Assembly (NCBI GenBank): GCA_023091735.1
Contig: JALKBU010000002.1
Coordinates: 1 to 64,000, forward strand
Direction of reading: 5' to 3'
DNA length: 64,000 bases
From: Trichomonas tenax
Taxonomy: Eukaryota; Parabasalia; Trichomonadida; Trichomonadidae
Under the pieces are notes generated by a model. The model saw only the letters and a list, made by a program, of their open reading frames with translations. It did not search any database and had not been told where the DNA came from. Within the stretch, counting starts at the first letter, position 1. Each line of letters opens with the position of its first letter. The translations under genes and the position numbers were made by a program. Shown in pieces: positions 1 to 10,059 of this stretch.

Positions 1-733
1 GCCACTTACACCACTGGATAGACAACTATCAATATGTACATGAAAGTACTTTCAAATCGAAAAAATATTGATCAGATAAAAAGTTATGAAGGTCGCGGGA
101 CTACACCGTAGAAGGAAAAATTTTCCCATATTTTTCATGCGTTAGTCGCTTTTTGCTACTTCTAGTATGTATACGGATACTTTGTTTTGGATGTAGTTTC
201 TGATAACGATATACTTGTTTGATGAAAATCAATTTTTAAATGTCGAAATATGCTGACATAAAAAGTTAACGGTACTTGTGTATCTTTTTTGTATTTTCAT
301 AAATTCCATGTCATATAACTGCACTTTGTGTGTTTAAAATCAACTTTTCAGCATATATTTCGTCAAATTTGATATTGTGATGATCTGGAGATGTTTGTTT
401 TACCGAATAAACCAAACTGTATGATGCATTTACCCCATATGAATCACGGTAATCTTCCATGGGGCAGAAAATCGAACTATGTTCTCAGTGGTGAACAGTC
501 TAAGTTGACCATTAGCCATTTTAAAAGTAACACCCCTTCAAATTAGGCAGGGGGTGGCGATCCTGATGTGAAATATGGTATAAAGTCCAACACGAAACAC
601 TTCTGCAAAAGTGACAGAGTCGACCCCTCAATTCTCACTTTTTCACCTTCAAATGTAATGTAAACATAAGAAAAAAATCTGACGTTTTGTGTAACACTTT
701 CGTGCAACTCCATATTGGAGGCACAAACAGTAA
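1..733. other. intergenic, nothing recognised
   Basis: AT-rich DNA with no convincing reading frame on either strand. A TTGACCATTAGCC stretch and an AAAAGTGACA motif near 610 are the only features noted. It adjoins the transposase relic on its right. Confidence 0.5.
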
Positions 734-734
734 T

Positions 735-1062
735 TTTTAGTAGTTAATTTGGTTGGCGTAGGCTTCGACGCAGGCGCGCAACCTAGTGTCCATCGATGTA
801 CAGAGATGCTGGAGTAATTCGTCGCTGATATTATCCAAGACTTGACGAACGCAGACTTCGAGGGCGTCAACTGTGGTTGGGTGCATCTCGGATAATTGGA
901 TCTTCATTATCGCCCAGAGATTCTCGATGGGGTTGAGATCATGGCTATTGGCGGGCCACTCGAGGACCTCTGCCTTGCCCTTGAACCACTCCGTCGTGAC
1001 TTTGCTGACATGAGCCGGAACCCACTGGGGTAGAGGAAGCGAGATGTTCTGCGCACTTGAAA
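735..1062 (-). pseudogene. Tc1/mariner transposase 3' fragment
   Basis: Read on the minus strand, about 108 codons run open to a stop near 735. They contain the peptide LEWPANSHDLNPIENLW, the signature of the last catalytic block of Tc1/mariner DDE transposases (the E of PIEN is the third acidic residue). The preceding PLPQWVPAHVSKVTTEWF matches the region before that block. The N-terminal DNA-binding part and the first two catalytic aspartates are missing, and no start codon fits. The GC content is clearly higher than the surroundings, as expected for an inserted element. This is a truncated, dead copy. The family call is firm; the subfamily is not resolved. Confidence 0.8.
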
Positions 1063-1243
1063 TAATGAGCCATTAAAACTTGGCGGTGAAATTTGTGTTT
1101 TTACGGAATTTTTTGGCGCCGGCGGGATTTATTGATAGAAACGTCTTTCTTATCGTATGGAGGCTAATTTTTCATATTATTAACGAGAAAACTCCACTTC
1201 ACATTTTGATTTTTTTTGAATGGAAGTGTTTCATGTCCCACTT

Positions 1244-2311
1244 TAAGTTTTAGATGAAGAAAATTGCATTTCGCATGACTTAAATCCGAAAATTGTGCTT
1301 TTAAATAAACAATTTTGCTGATTTTTAGATTATAAAAATGATAATACAGCTAAAAAGCTTTTTAAGAAAAAGTACGTTAAAAAATTATTGTTTGTTATCC
1401 AATCGTTTTTTATCGATTTAGAATGTCTGTTCGTGAATATATCCCTTCAGTCAATGAAAAACTAGTGGAGAGCATACACGAATTTTTCGATTCTCTCCCA
1501 ATTTCATCGCAATCAAAACATCAACGGCTAACAAATGGCCAATTCGAAGCCGTTCTTCTTATCTAGCCATCTGCTCGCCGTTGGTGTCTTCGAAATTCGC
1601 TCAGATATAACTCATTCGATACTCTTTTACAAACCTACATTTTCTACGTCTTTTTGAGGTTGCTAAGACATCCTATGCCTTAGCAACCTCAGAGACTCGT
1701 AGAAAATGCCATGAATCAAAATATTTCATTCATCGATTTACAATACTCGCTTTAGCTGTCTAATAGCATGACAAACAGATAGCCGGTGAGCAAATGTTTG
1801 TCATGTTATTAGACAACTAAAGCAATTTACGATTTATAAATATCAGTTAATTCCTATCATCAAAAATGATCAATTCATAGCATTGCTGTAGAGAGCAGAT
1901 GGCATTGCAAATTCCCCAATTAGACAACTAAATCAATATAGCAACATTTTAGCATAGTAGTGGTAGTGCTTCTTACTAGCTAAAATATTTTAAAGCTTGA
2001 TTCTAATCGTTTATCTTGGATGCGGGCACATTTATGACACTTTTCCATCGTTTGAAAAATGTCGCCATTTTTCGCGGCAATTTTATAATCATATAATTTT
2101 AATCGATTAAGATCAACATTATGATGAAAAATCAAAATATTAATATAAGACTTCAAAATGGGCGAAATTTATTTCATGCATTTATATTTTGAACGATAAC
2201 AGTATAATATTAAAGTGGTTAATGAATTTATATGTGATATATTAATAGAATTTATTTTCAAATCGAGTTATTTGAAAGGTTTTTCATTTTTCGATCGAAA
2301 AAAAAATCCGC
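1244..2311 (+). repeat. multi-hairpin repeat, copy R1
   Basis: About 1.07 kb that recurs nearly unchanged as the reverse complement at 12018-13080 and in part at 13252-14473. It contains successive inverted repeats: an imperfect one at about 1521-1601 around GCCGTT; one at 1638-1708 with outer arms CATTTTCTACG/CGTAGAAAATG and inner arms GAGGTTGCTAAG/CTTAGCAACCTC; and one at 1749-1823 with arms of TCTAATAGCATGACAAAC type. The right end carries TCAAATcgagttATTTGA and TTTTTCGATCGAAAAA and stops 13 bases before the start codon of the next gene. No protein is encoded. What it does is unknown. Confidence 0.85.
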
Positions 2312-2324
2312 TCCAAAAAAATAA

Positions 2325-3047
2325 ATGAGTGATTCCGATTTTGTTGATGAAGGAGAACAAAGCAACCACGAAGAGACGGCACATGGCGAAGACTTGGAGG
2401 CCGGACGTGTTGCGAGGTTCTTTTTATATAAAAACAGAGAGAAATTAGCTGTTAAACGAGCTCAGCTTAAAACAGTCACAGATCAAAGTGTGGAATCTAA
2501 AAAATCGAATGTTATTGAGCGTGCATCAAATATATTAAAGGAAACTCTTGGATTAAGGGTGAAAGAATATGTTCCTGAAGGAAAGAAGAGCACAGGATCA
2601 AAATTGTTTTTGATTCGTGATAAAAATTATCCAGAAGAGGTACCGTTACCTTTTTCTACAATAGAAAAGCAGAAATTCGGAATTTTAACTTTTATTTTTA
2701 TCGCATTATACTTCAAAAATGGAAAACTCGATTTAGAACAGTGCTGGCAGATGCTGGAAACAACTGGACTTACAAAAGATTCTGATATTATCGGTCCTTG
2801 GCCGGATCAAATTCATATTTGGAGCAAGCAAGAATATCTCAAAGAGAAAAAGGTCGAATCCGAGGCTGGTCCAAAGATCGAGATTTCATACGGAGCTCGT
2901 TTTTACACAGAAATTGGAGAAAATAATATTGTAAAAATGGCTAAATATCTAATCAATGATGGCGTTGAAGAGCCAGATCCGGAGCAGCAACAACAGGGGG
3001 GAGAAGCTTCGCAAGCAAATCAAACACAAGGAATTGTTATCGAATAA
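2325..3047 (+). CDS. Nse3/MAGE-family SMC5/6 complex subunit
   Basis: A 240-residue protein with an acidic N-terminus (1-30) and a MAGE homology domain at about 40-215. The winged-helix signature is visible in GILTFIFIALYFKNGKLDLE, then the W-x-Q-YL segment (WSKQEYLKEKK) and the ISYGARFYTEIGE block, which matches the W/Y-GPRA-x-E motif of MAGE proteins. The tail is Gln-rich. In single-copy lineages such proteins are Nse3, which binds Nse1 and Nse4 in the SMC5/6 DNA-repair complex in the nucleus. The start is the first ATG; repeat R1 ends just before it, so the 5' leader and perhaps the promoter lie inside the repeat. It converges with the gene at 3353-4144. Confidence 0.75.
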   Translation: MSDSDFVDEGEQSNHEETAHGEDLEAGRVARFFLYKNREKLAVKRAQLKTVTDQSVESKKSNVIERASNILKETLGLRVKEYVPEGKKSTGSKLFLIRDKNYPEEVPLPFSTIEKQKFGILTFIFIALYFKNGKLDLEQCWQMLETTGLTKDSDIIGPWPDQIHIWSKQEYLKEKKVESEAGPKIEISYGARFYTEIGENNIVKMAKYLINDGVEEPDPEQQQQGGEASQANQTQGIVIE

Positions 3048-3352
3048 AATGTTATAGAGCATGCTTTCATATATTTGATTTACTTGATGCATTCCTCATC
3101 TATGTATGAATGTTAATAAGTGATGATACAAATATTTTTTTTTTGTTTATATAATGCTTTGAGCGCTATCATATGTGCAATGAAACAAGATGCACAATGT
3201 AAATAAAATTCAATATCATTGTTTAAAAATATTATTAATATTAATAATATTATTTATGTTTAAACAAAATTTTAAGTTCATAAGAAAACATCATGGTATT
3301 CAATATATAAACATATTTCTTTTACCTTACAAATTAATAAAAAACAAATATA
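3048..3352. other. 3' intergenic spacer, convergent genes
   Basis: AT-rich spacer between two convergent genes. It holds poly-T and poly-A runs and no supported gene; one open frame here is low-complexity AT translation. Confidence 0.5.
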
Positions 3353-4144
3353 TTACTGGAACTGTGTACCGTCAGGCATAATGAACTCTGAATGAGTTGT
3401 AAATCCAGGTGAATCGCCCATCGATGCTGATAAGTTCATATTGACGCTATTATTGAGTGGCCTGGAGTTATTCATATCATTAGGAACCATTGAATCATTA
3501 ACATACTCTGGTGGTGCTAATTTCTCCTTCTTTTGCATTGCTTTTTGGCGTTTGAGGATGCCAGCTTTTGAGCGATCACCTTTAAGTGCCTTTGACTTAG
3601 TTTCTCTTTTATCTTGCTCTATTTGAGGGAAATATGGATCTTTCATTTCGATTGGAGCATTGACATTCAAGTGTTGGATTCTCTGCGTGAACTGCTTCAT
3701 GTCGTTCTCAATGCTGTCTCTGAGAATCTTCAGTTGCGCGTTTGGTTTGAATTGAAGACTTCTCGTCCTCTGTCTCAGTGGTGTTCGCGGTTTGAGATCG
3801 AAATTGAATGTTTGAGGTGTATTTAATTGTGTTAAGTTGACTTCTGGGAATGAAGAAAGGCCAGGAACATTAGATTGCGTAACTAATCCGTCGAATTTTG
3901 GTGATTTTATCGGCAAAACAGCTGGAGGTTGATAAGAGTAGTCCGTCAGCGCAGAATCATTCTGATTTTGCGGTGGCCTGTATTGCTTTTCTGGAGAATA
4001 CATCGGTGGATTTTGAGGTGGCGGTCTACTTGGCGATCTGTCAACAGGAACCTGTTGCCTTTGCGGCGGTTCGTCGCCGAATATGCTCGATTGCATAATT
4101 CGCCGCTTGTTTTCCTCTAGACGAGGACTCCAGCCTGACGTCAT
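3353..4144 (-). CDS. disordered Pro/Gln/Asn-rich protein, unknown
   Basis: A 263-residue protein that I do not recognise. The first 20 residues (WSPRLEENKRRIMQSSIFGD) form a short charged, helix-prone segment. Residues 25-95 are rich in Pro, Gln and Ser. A basic, possibly helical segment follows at about 125-215, and the tail is rich in Asn, Met and Ser. No signal peptide, membrane helix or catalytic motif is visible. The long open frame in AT-rich DNA, an ATG facing a motif-rich divergent promoter and a composition unlike random translation support a real gene. A cytoskeletal or nuclear scaffold role is possible but unproven. Confidence 0.65.
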   Translation of the reverse strand: MTSGWSPRLEENKRRIMQSSIFGDEPPQRQQVPVDRSPSRPPPQNPPMYSPEKQYRPPQNQNDSALTDYSYQPPAVLPIKSPKFDGLVTQSNVPGLSSFPEVNLTQLNTPQTFNFDLKPRTPLRQRTRSLQFKPNAQLKILRDSIENDMKQFTQRIQHLNVNAPIEMKDPYFPQIEQDKRETKSKALKGDRSKAGILKRQKAMQKKEKLAPPEYVNDSMVPNDMNNSRPLNNSVNMNLSASMGDSPGFTTHSEFIMPDGTQFQ

Positions 4145-4493
4145 TTTTTAAAGTTACGTTATCAAAATTGAATGATTTATTTGTCACAATTCCCCTTTAC
4201 ATGTCATAAAATTTGATTTTGTAATTTACATTTAAATTTAATTTAATTTTACATGACAAAAATTAATTTACATAACAAAAAATATTTTAAATTTTTACAT
4301 GTTTTCCTGACATAATACCCTTTACATGACAAAAATCTATAATCATCAATCTGTTATTTTTGTGCAATAAAAATCGAAAAATAAATTTATATATTTACAA
4401 TTTGATATTTTAACATGGCAAAAGAATTATTTACATGCAATTTTAAAATTCGGATACAGCCCCTAAATAAGTATTATGTTGCTGTTATTATTA
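4145..4493. promoter_or_regulatory. divergent promoter with TTTACATG motif cluster
   Basis: This 349-base space separates two divergently read genes. It carries at least five versions of one motif: TTTACATGTCA (4196), TTTTACATGACA (4247), TTTACATAACA (4267), TTTACATGACA (4321) and TTAACATGGCA (about 4410), plus a TTTACATG near 4430. The same motif appears in many other intergenic spaces of the window. A regulatory or core-promoter role is inferred from recurrence and position only. Confidence 0.45.
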
Positions 4494-5372
4494 ATGATTG
4501 TCCTCGAAAACGAGAAACTGAGGGTTCAAATCAATACAGTTGGAGCAGAGATGACCAGCATCTTCAACAAACAGAACAATAGAGAATATTTGTGGACAGG
4601 AAACGCGACATTTTGGGGAAACCACTCTCCTCTTCTTTTCCCTTTCATAGGAGCTAACTGGGAAGGAAAGTACAGAGTTGGGGACAAAGAGTATACCATT
4701 GAAAAACATGGTTGGGCTCGTTTTAAGGAATTCAAAATAATTAAACAAACGACAGAAAAAGTCATGCTTAATCTCGTTAGCAACACAGAGATGAAGAAGT
4801 CATATCCATACGACTTCGATCTTCAGGTCACATACACATTGAGTGACTGGGAAATTCTCGTCGATTGGAAAGTGATCAATCCTTCACAAGAAACAATGTG
4901 GTTCCAGATTGGTGGACACCCAGGTTTCAACTATGTAGACTTCCGCGAAGAAGACGAAGTTAAAGGCTATTTCAAGACTAATTGCAACAAGATCTATTAC
5001 AAACAAGTTGGCGACGGTGGATGCTTGAATGTCGATAAAACTTACACACTTCAGTCTGCAGACGGAACATTTGAGCTCAGACCTGAGATGTTTGATAATG
5101 ATGCCTTAGTCATTGAAGAAACTCCACTTCAATGGATTCAGCTTCTAGACAAGAACAAAGTTCCATTTGTCACACTCGAATACGAGTTTCCAGTCACAGG
5201 AATCTGGTCTCCTGCTGGAAAGAATGCTCCATTTGTATGTGTCGAGCCTTGGTATGGATGCTGCGATCGTCAGCATTACCAGGGTGACATCACTCACAAA
5301 GATTATATCAACTCAATCGACGCTAATGGCAAATTCGAAAAGTCTTACAAGATCAGGATCGAGTATCGTTAA
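4494..5372 (+). CDS. LacX-like aldose 1-epimerase
   Basis: A 292-residue cytosolic enzyme of the aldose 1-epimerase (galactose mutarotase) superfamily, which interconverts alpha and beta anomers of hexoses. The N-terminus (MIVLENEKLRVQINTVGAE) is typical. Catalytic-type residues are visible: His72 (EKHGW), His142 (QIGGHPGFN) and Glu251 (VCVEPWYG). The C-terminal GDITHKDYI resembles the LacX subgroup common in Firmicutes. I chose the ATG at 4494 over the one at 4476 because the upstream six residues (MLLLLL) are not part of the family fold. A TTTACATG motif lies about 60 bases upstream. Bacterial origin by transfer is plausible from the subgroup but was not tested. Confidence 0.85.
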   Translation: MIVLENEKLRVQINTVGAEMTSIFNKQNNREYLWTGNATFWGNHSPLLFPFIGANWEGKYRVGDKEYTIEKHGWARFKEFKIIKQTTEKVMLNLVSNTEMKKSYPYDFDLQVTYTLSDWEILVDWKVINPSQETMWFQIGGHPGFNYVDFREEDEVKGYFKTNCNKIYYKQVGDGGCLNVDKTYTLQSADGTFELRPEMFDNDALVIEETPLQWIQLLDKNKVPFVTLEYEFPVTGIWSPAGKNAPFVCVEPWYGCCDRQHYQGDITHKDYINSIDANGKFEKSYKIRIEYR

Positions 5373-6054
5373 TCCATCTATTAAAAACTGTATATCTTAG
5401 TATTTCACAAAACATAATATAACTAGATCATTTTTGAAGAATATACTCAAAATAATATTCGAAAAACCACTCCTAAGTCATCAAGAGGTTATAATAGAAC
5501 CATTATGAAACTGAACTTCAGGTATAGTTGCGACATAATTTCAGACTGAGTTTATAGATGAATATATATTATATTATATCAACAAAATATATAATGATTA
5601 ATAAAATGAGTTAACTTTCTTCACTGCAAAAGTCAAATGATTGTTATACCCTTTGCAATTCTTTCATTAGTGTTTCATGACTCAATTTAACATTACGTCA
5701 CAGGTTATTTATGTTTATATGTGGAATGAAAGTATTTCATTGATTAAAGCTTACAATTAATTGAGCCATCTATTATAGGTGAATTCAAATGGACAAATAC
5801 TCATTATTCCAATGCTGTATCATGGAAGAATAAAGAATCTACCATGTAAACGAATTTTGTGCCATGTAAAAGTAATAATCTGTCAAATCATTTTTATCAT
5901 GTAAATGCAGATTCTGTCATGTAAACAAATATCGATTGACATGTCAACAACAATTTGACAAAATGATCGCAAATATTTCGCAATTTTTTTTGTTAAAAAC
6001 ACTGCTTAAGGTCATAAGGAATATTGAGAACGTAGCAGTTCTCAATTATTTTTA
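5373..6054. other. intergenic with scattered CATGTAAA motifs
   Basis: AT-rich spacer with no gene. Variants of the TTTACATG motif in reverse orientation (CATGTAAA) occur near 5845, 5865, 5895 and 5918. A TCTCAATTATTTTTA stretch just before the next ATG could be an initiator, by similarity to the trichomonad TCA+1-type element. Confidence 0.4.
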
Positions 6055-7110
6055 ATGGAGAAACTTTTCGCACCGGTTACCATCGGAAAGCTCACTCTCA
6101 AGAACAGATTCATGCGTTCCGCGACGTACATGGCTGGATGCGACAGCGACGGAATGCCTACGCAGGAGCTCTTGAAGTATTACAGAGATCTCGCAGATGG
6201 TGACTTCGGAATGATTGTCACCGGCTATCTCTTTCCTGTAACCGCTGGCAGAGCATCCCTTCAGCAGGGCGCAATGTCTAGCGATCGCCACGCTCATGCA
6301 TGGAAATCAACAATCGATTACTGCCAGAAGAAGGGATCCAAGTTCATCTTCCAGATCGGTGACGCTGGTTTGTCCACTACATTCGATAACCTCGGTGAAA
6401 GGCCGCGTGGCGCTGTTGCAAACGGACCAGGAACAAGATCTATGACTCAGGGCGATATTGACGAGCTAATTGAGGCATACACCAACATAGCAAAGCGCAT
6501 AAAGAACATAGGTGCCGATGGCATCCAAGTTCACAGCTGCCATATGTACTTATTGGCGCAATTCTTGTCTCCAGGCGAGAACAAGCGCACAGACAAGTAC
6601 GGAGGAAGCCCAGAGAACAGGTGCAGGCTCCACAATGAGATCATCTCTGCAATACGATCAGTTGTCGGAAAAGATTTCCACATTTCTATCAAGCTCAACG
6701 GAGATGACTGCAAACCAAATGGAACAACCCCAGAAGATGCCGCAAGAACAGTCTCGCTCTTAAAGGGTCTTGATTTAGTTGAAGTCTCATGCGGAAGAAC
6801 TGCTGATGCAATGTCAAGATCGAAGATCTTCAAGACGTTCCCTTGCGTCCCAACTTATAACTTGAACGCAGCAAAGATCATCAAGTCTCGCAACCCATCA
6901 ATTCCGATTGCTTGCGTCGGAAACTTCAGGAAGATCAACGAGATGGCGAAGGCTTTAGATGACGTTGAACTCATCTCATTCGGAAGACCATCATTTGCTG
7001 ACACACACATGGTTGCCAACCTCCAGAAAGGCGGTAAGAAGGTTAAATGTGTCTCTTGCGGCCAGTGCTTCGTAAAGAAGGGACAGGGAATGTTCCAGTG
7101 CTGGATTTAA
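6055..7110 (+). CDS. Old Yellow Enzyme-family NADH:flavin oxidoreductase
   Basis: A 351-residue FMN-dependent TIM-barrel oxidoreductase. The start (LFAPVTIGKLTLKNRFMRSAT) is the standard FMN-binding opening. His160 and His163 (VHSCHMYLLAQFLSP) are the substrate-binding pair, Tyr165 is a candidate proton donor, and KRTDKYGGSPENR is the family signature. The SFGRPSFAD motif binds the flavin phosphate. The C-terminus has three Cys in CVSCGQC-type spacing, reminiscent of the linker to the Fe-S part of bacterial 2-enoate reductases, but the rest of that module is absent. It likely reduces enoates, quinones or flavin-type substrates in the cytosol. Codon use is GC-richer than its neighbours, and a bacterial source is plausible. 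Confidence 0.88.
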   Translation: MEKLFAPVTIGKLTLKNRFMRSATYMAGCDSDGMPTQELLKYYRDLADGDFGMIVTGYLFPVTAGRASLQQGAMSSDRHAHAWKSTIDYCQKKGSKFIFQIGDAGLSTTFDNLGERPRGAVANGPGTRSMTQGDIDELIEAYTNIAKRIKNIGADGIQVHSCHMYLLAQFLSPGENKRTDKYGGSPENRCRLHNEIISAIRSVVGKDFHISIKLNGDDCKPNGTTPEDAARTVSLLKGLDLVEVSCGRTADAMSRSKIFKTFPCVPTYNLNAAKIIKSRNPSIPIACVGNFRKINEMAKALDDVELISFGRPSFADTHMVANLQKGGKKVKCVSCGQCFVKKGQGMFQCWI

Positions 7111-7225
7111 AATAAAATAGTCATTATTTTCTCAAATATTTTCCCCATTTACGCCGAATCTCAATTTTAATCGATTTGATAATACGAATAGGTAGATCGT
7201 GCATAATAACTAATACTGAAAATCA

Positions 7226-8856
7226 CTAAATTTCTAAAATCATTGATTTATAGGATGAAAATAAAAATATGAATATTGAGATTTCAAGTTCAGCGCCAAA
7301 TCTTTGTAATTCTGCTACTGCATGATATCTATTGCCAGAGGCACATTTTATTGCTGTCCATCCTTGATTATCTTTAGCATTAATGTTCGCTCCCAATTCA
7401 CATAGTTTATTGATTGAAGCAATATAATTAAATGAGGCTGCATAAATTAGTGCCGTTCTTTCTTCGTTATCTTTTGCTTCAATGTTTGCTCCAAGCTCGA
7501 CTAATTTTGCAATTGCCTCGATAGATTCCTGCATTGCAGCATACATTAAAGCTGTTCTGCCATCATTTCTTTTTGCCTCAATGTTTGCTCCTAACTCAAT
7601 TAATTTAATAATAGAATCAACCTGATTGTATGATGCAGCATATATTAATGTTGTGAATCCTTGATTATCTTTGCTCTCAATAGCAGCACCGAACTCGCGT
7701 AACTTCGAAATGGATTCTTTGTGACCAAATGTGACCGCATAAATCAAAGGAACTCTCACAGCAACATCTCGAGCCTCTATATTGGCACCATATTCAATGA
7801 GTTTCTCAATGGACTCTAAATTATTGTTTGAAATAGCAAACATCAATGGGGTTGAATCATGGCTATCTTTGATATCAATATTTGCGCCAGATTTATATAG
7901 TGTTGTTATGCATTCAATATTATTGCATACTGCGGCATTCGACAATGCAGGAATCCCGAGTTCATCAGATTAATCAGATGACAATTTCTTCATTATGTTA
8001 TCTTCTAACAATTTCGGAATTCCAAATATACTACAAAATCTATATTGATCATTTTCAGGATTTTTGGAAATTAACAACAAAACTGCTTTGAGATTATGAT
8101 ATTGTGCTGCTGATGCTATCATTTTTGGATATAAATTACATTCCAGACCCATAACAAACTGCAAATTGTTTGTTTTCATTATCATTTTTATAGTATCATT
8201 GATATCATGATTAGAGCCAATTTCCGCTGAAATTTCATTTATGGTTTCAAGATTTTGTCCAAAGAAACTTGCACCAACACAGCTATGTGTTAAATAAGCA
8301 CCAGCACTAATCAGATATCTAAAGCATTTAACTGAGCCATAGTAACAACACAAATAAATCATTATTTTCCCATCAATTAAATGCAAGTTTCCATTTTCAA
8401 ATACATAATCAATCAAACCATCGTAATCATCATACATAATAATGCTCATGATAGAGTTTGGCTTATATACATCAAGAATCTGTTGAATCGTCATATTTTG
8501 ATAATTTTTCAAATTTTTTGGCAATGCAGTAACACCAAGCTTTACATTATATTCTTTTGAATATAAAACAGCAATGTGTGGTTCCAAGCGAGTTATTGGT
8601 GGTTTAATTTTAAATTTGTCGAAAATGTTCTTAAAAAGTTCCAAGTACTCCGAAAGAATCTTTAAATTAGATTCATTAGCAATAGAAATTAAAGTCAAGA
8701 CTGTAGTCGTGTCCCATTTTGATTCAATGCAAAATTTGATCAAATCATTTGAAAGTTCTTGAGCTTGTCCTGGTTGAAGGCCATATATTCAAATGCTGAA
8801 TTGAATGTATTCTTTATACTCTGTAAAAAATGTTCATACACTTCTTTTGCTTTCAT
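7226..8856 (-). pseudogene. DUF3447-type ankyrin repeat protein, broken twice
   Basis: A minus-strand ankyrin protein read from an ATG at 8856. The first 37 codons shift frame near 8775. The continuing frame (about 8778-7973) matches the trichomonad N-terminal domain: CCYYGSVKCFRYL, a SFFGQNLE-like block and FCSIFGIPKL. It then meets a single in-frame TAA at 7970-7972 (LSSD stop SDELG). Beyond it the same frame stays open to 7226, with about seven ankyrin repeats (GANIEAKD-type turns). Apart from one frameshift and one stop the protein looks complete, so the lesion is recent, or an assembly error. Read-through cannot be excluded. Such proteins are a huge family in trichomonads. Confidence 0.8.
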
Positions 8857-8976
8857 TTATTATAAATGTTTCTAGATTTTGACATGTAAATTATCATATT
8901 TTTATTATTTGTCAAATTTTTTATTAATTAATTAATTGACTCTCATATTTTCTCCAAAACCACACAATTCCTGCGA

Positions 8977-9240
8977 ATGAAAACTAGACAAGAAAATACA
9001 GTACTTTGTGCTCAATTTCTATCTTATTTATCAAGATGTATTAAAACACATCCAGATACTGTTTTCCCATGGGCGAACTATGTTCCTTTTATTCAAGATA
9101 GAAGTAAAGGAAACAATGGCGAAACAGCTCAGGCTATACGAAGACTACCCGGCCATGTTTTCATGGAGACAACAAATAAATGCCAACCCATGAAATTTGA
9201 AGGTAAAAATGTTAAGCATTTGGTTTATATTCCCGAGTAA
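8977..9240 (+). CDS. small hypothetical protein, possibly truncated
   Basis: An 87-residue frame with balanced composition (LCAQFLSYLSRCIKTHPD, then VFPWANYVPFIQ, and an ending KNVKHLVYIPE). It lies 120 bases from the divergent ankyrin pseudogene, and a GACATGTAAA motif lies between them. Codon choice looks protein-like and not like AT translation. No family is recognised. It could be a short gene or a fragment of a longer one. Confidence 0.4.
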   Translation: MKTRQENTVLCAQFLSYLSRCIKTHPDTVFPWANYVPFIQDRSKGNNGETAQAIRRLPGHVFMETTNKCQPMKFEGKNVKHLVYIPE

Positions 9241-10059
9241 GCTATAGAATTAATTCTTCAATGTCAGATGCTACAAATTGATTCAATGTTCAGCCTACCG
9301 AATTACACAATATTTCCACCATTTATTTTATTTTAAATTCAAAACCTATAAAGCCACTATATGGTTTTAAAAGCGTACATGTTGGCCAAAGAGTACATTG
9401 TTGATAGGGTAACACTGCACTGTGAGTTACATTAGTATATTTCTATCTAACAAAGAGATTTTTAAAATACAATTTGATATTCTCAACAAATGTGGTTTGT
9501 TAGAGTTTCTAATTAAGGGATAATATTTACATGGTTATGGGGTATAGCTTGCATGTGTGCTGTGTCTTTATGACTCGCCTGCATTGATACATTGACTGAT
9601 CTTTATGTATTTAAAGTTACATCCAATGGACTCATTAAATGAGACCCACAGGCCGACTATCTCCTTATCTTCGGATACTAATAGGTGATAATATACTCAT
9701 ATGTGTGTTTCCTATGTTATTATACCAAATCTGTATGCTTATTGCAACGTTTGCATGCTGTGCAATGTCATAAATGACCCAGTGAGCAAAACTAACAATT
9801 CACTTGTTTCAACACAATTGAGTGTCTTTGAGCACTCTGAAGCACTGGGTCATACAATAATGAGTATGGAACATTTTATGTTTTTGATGTATCTTATTGA
9901 AATATTGGTTATAGCAAGTTTCATATTGAGACAAATCTTTCAATAAACGCACTTCCTAAGATACATAATCCATATGCGCTACACACCATTTATAGAAAAC
10001 TCATATTTCTGTTTATCTAAATCTTTCTTGGGACATTAAGTAACATATGAACCCCATGA
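9241..10059. other. intergenic, nothing recognised
   Basis: AT-rich spacer without supported genes. The one open frame near 9701-9946 has a random-looking composition and no upstream motif. Confidence 0.45.

Noticed and set aside
7970..7972. Stop-codon reassignment suggested by in-frame TAA and TAG in ankyrin genes
   Set aside because: All intact genes of the window end in normal TAA, TAG or TGA stops, and other relics carry all three stops plus frameshifts, so decay is simpler.
9701..9946. 81-codon open frame
   Set aside because: No recognisable domain, no upstream motif, composition as expected for chance translation of AT-rich DNA.
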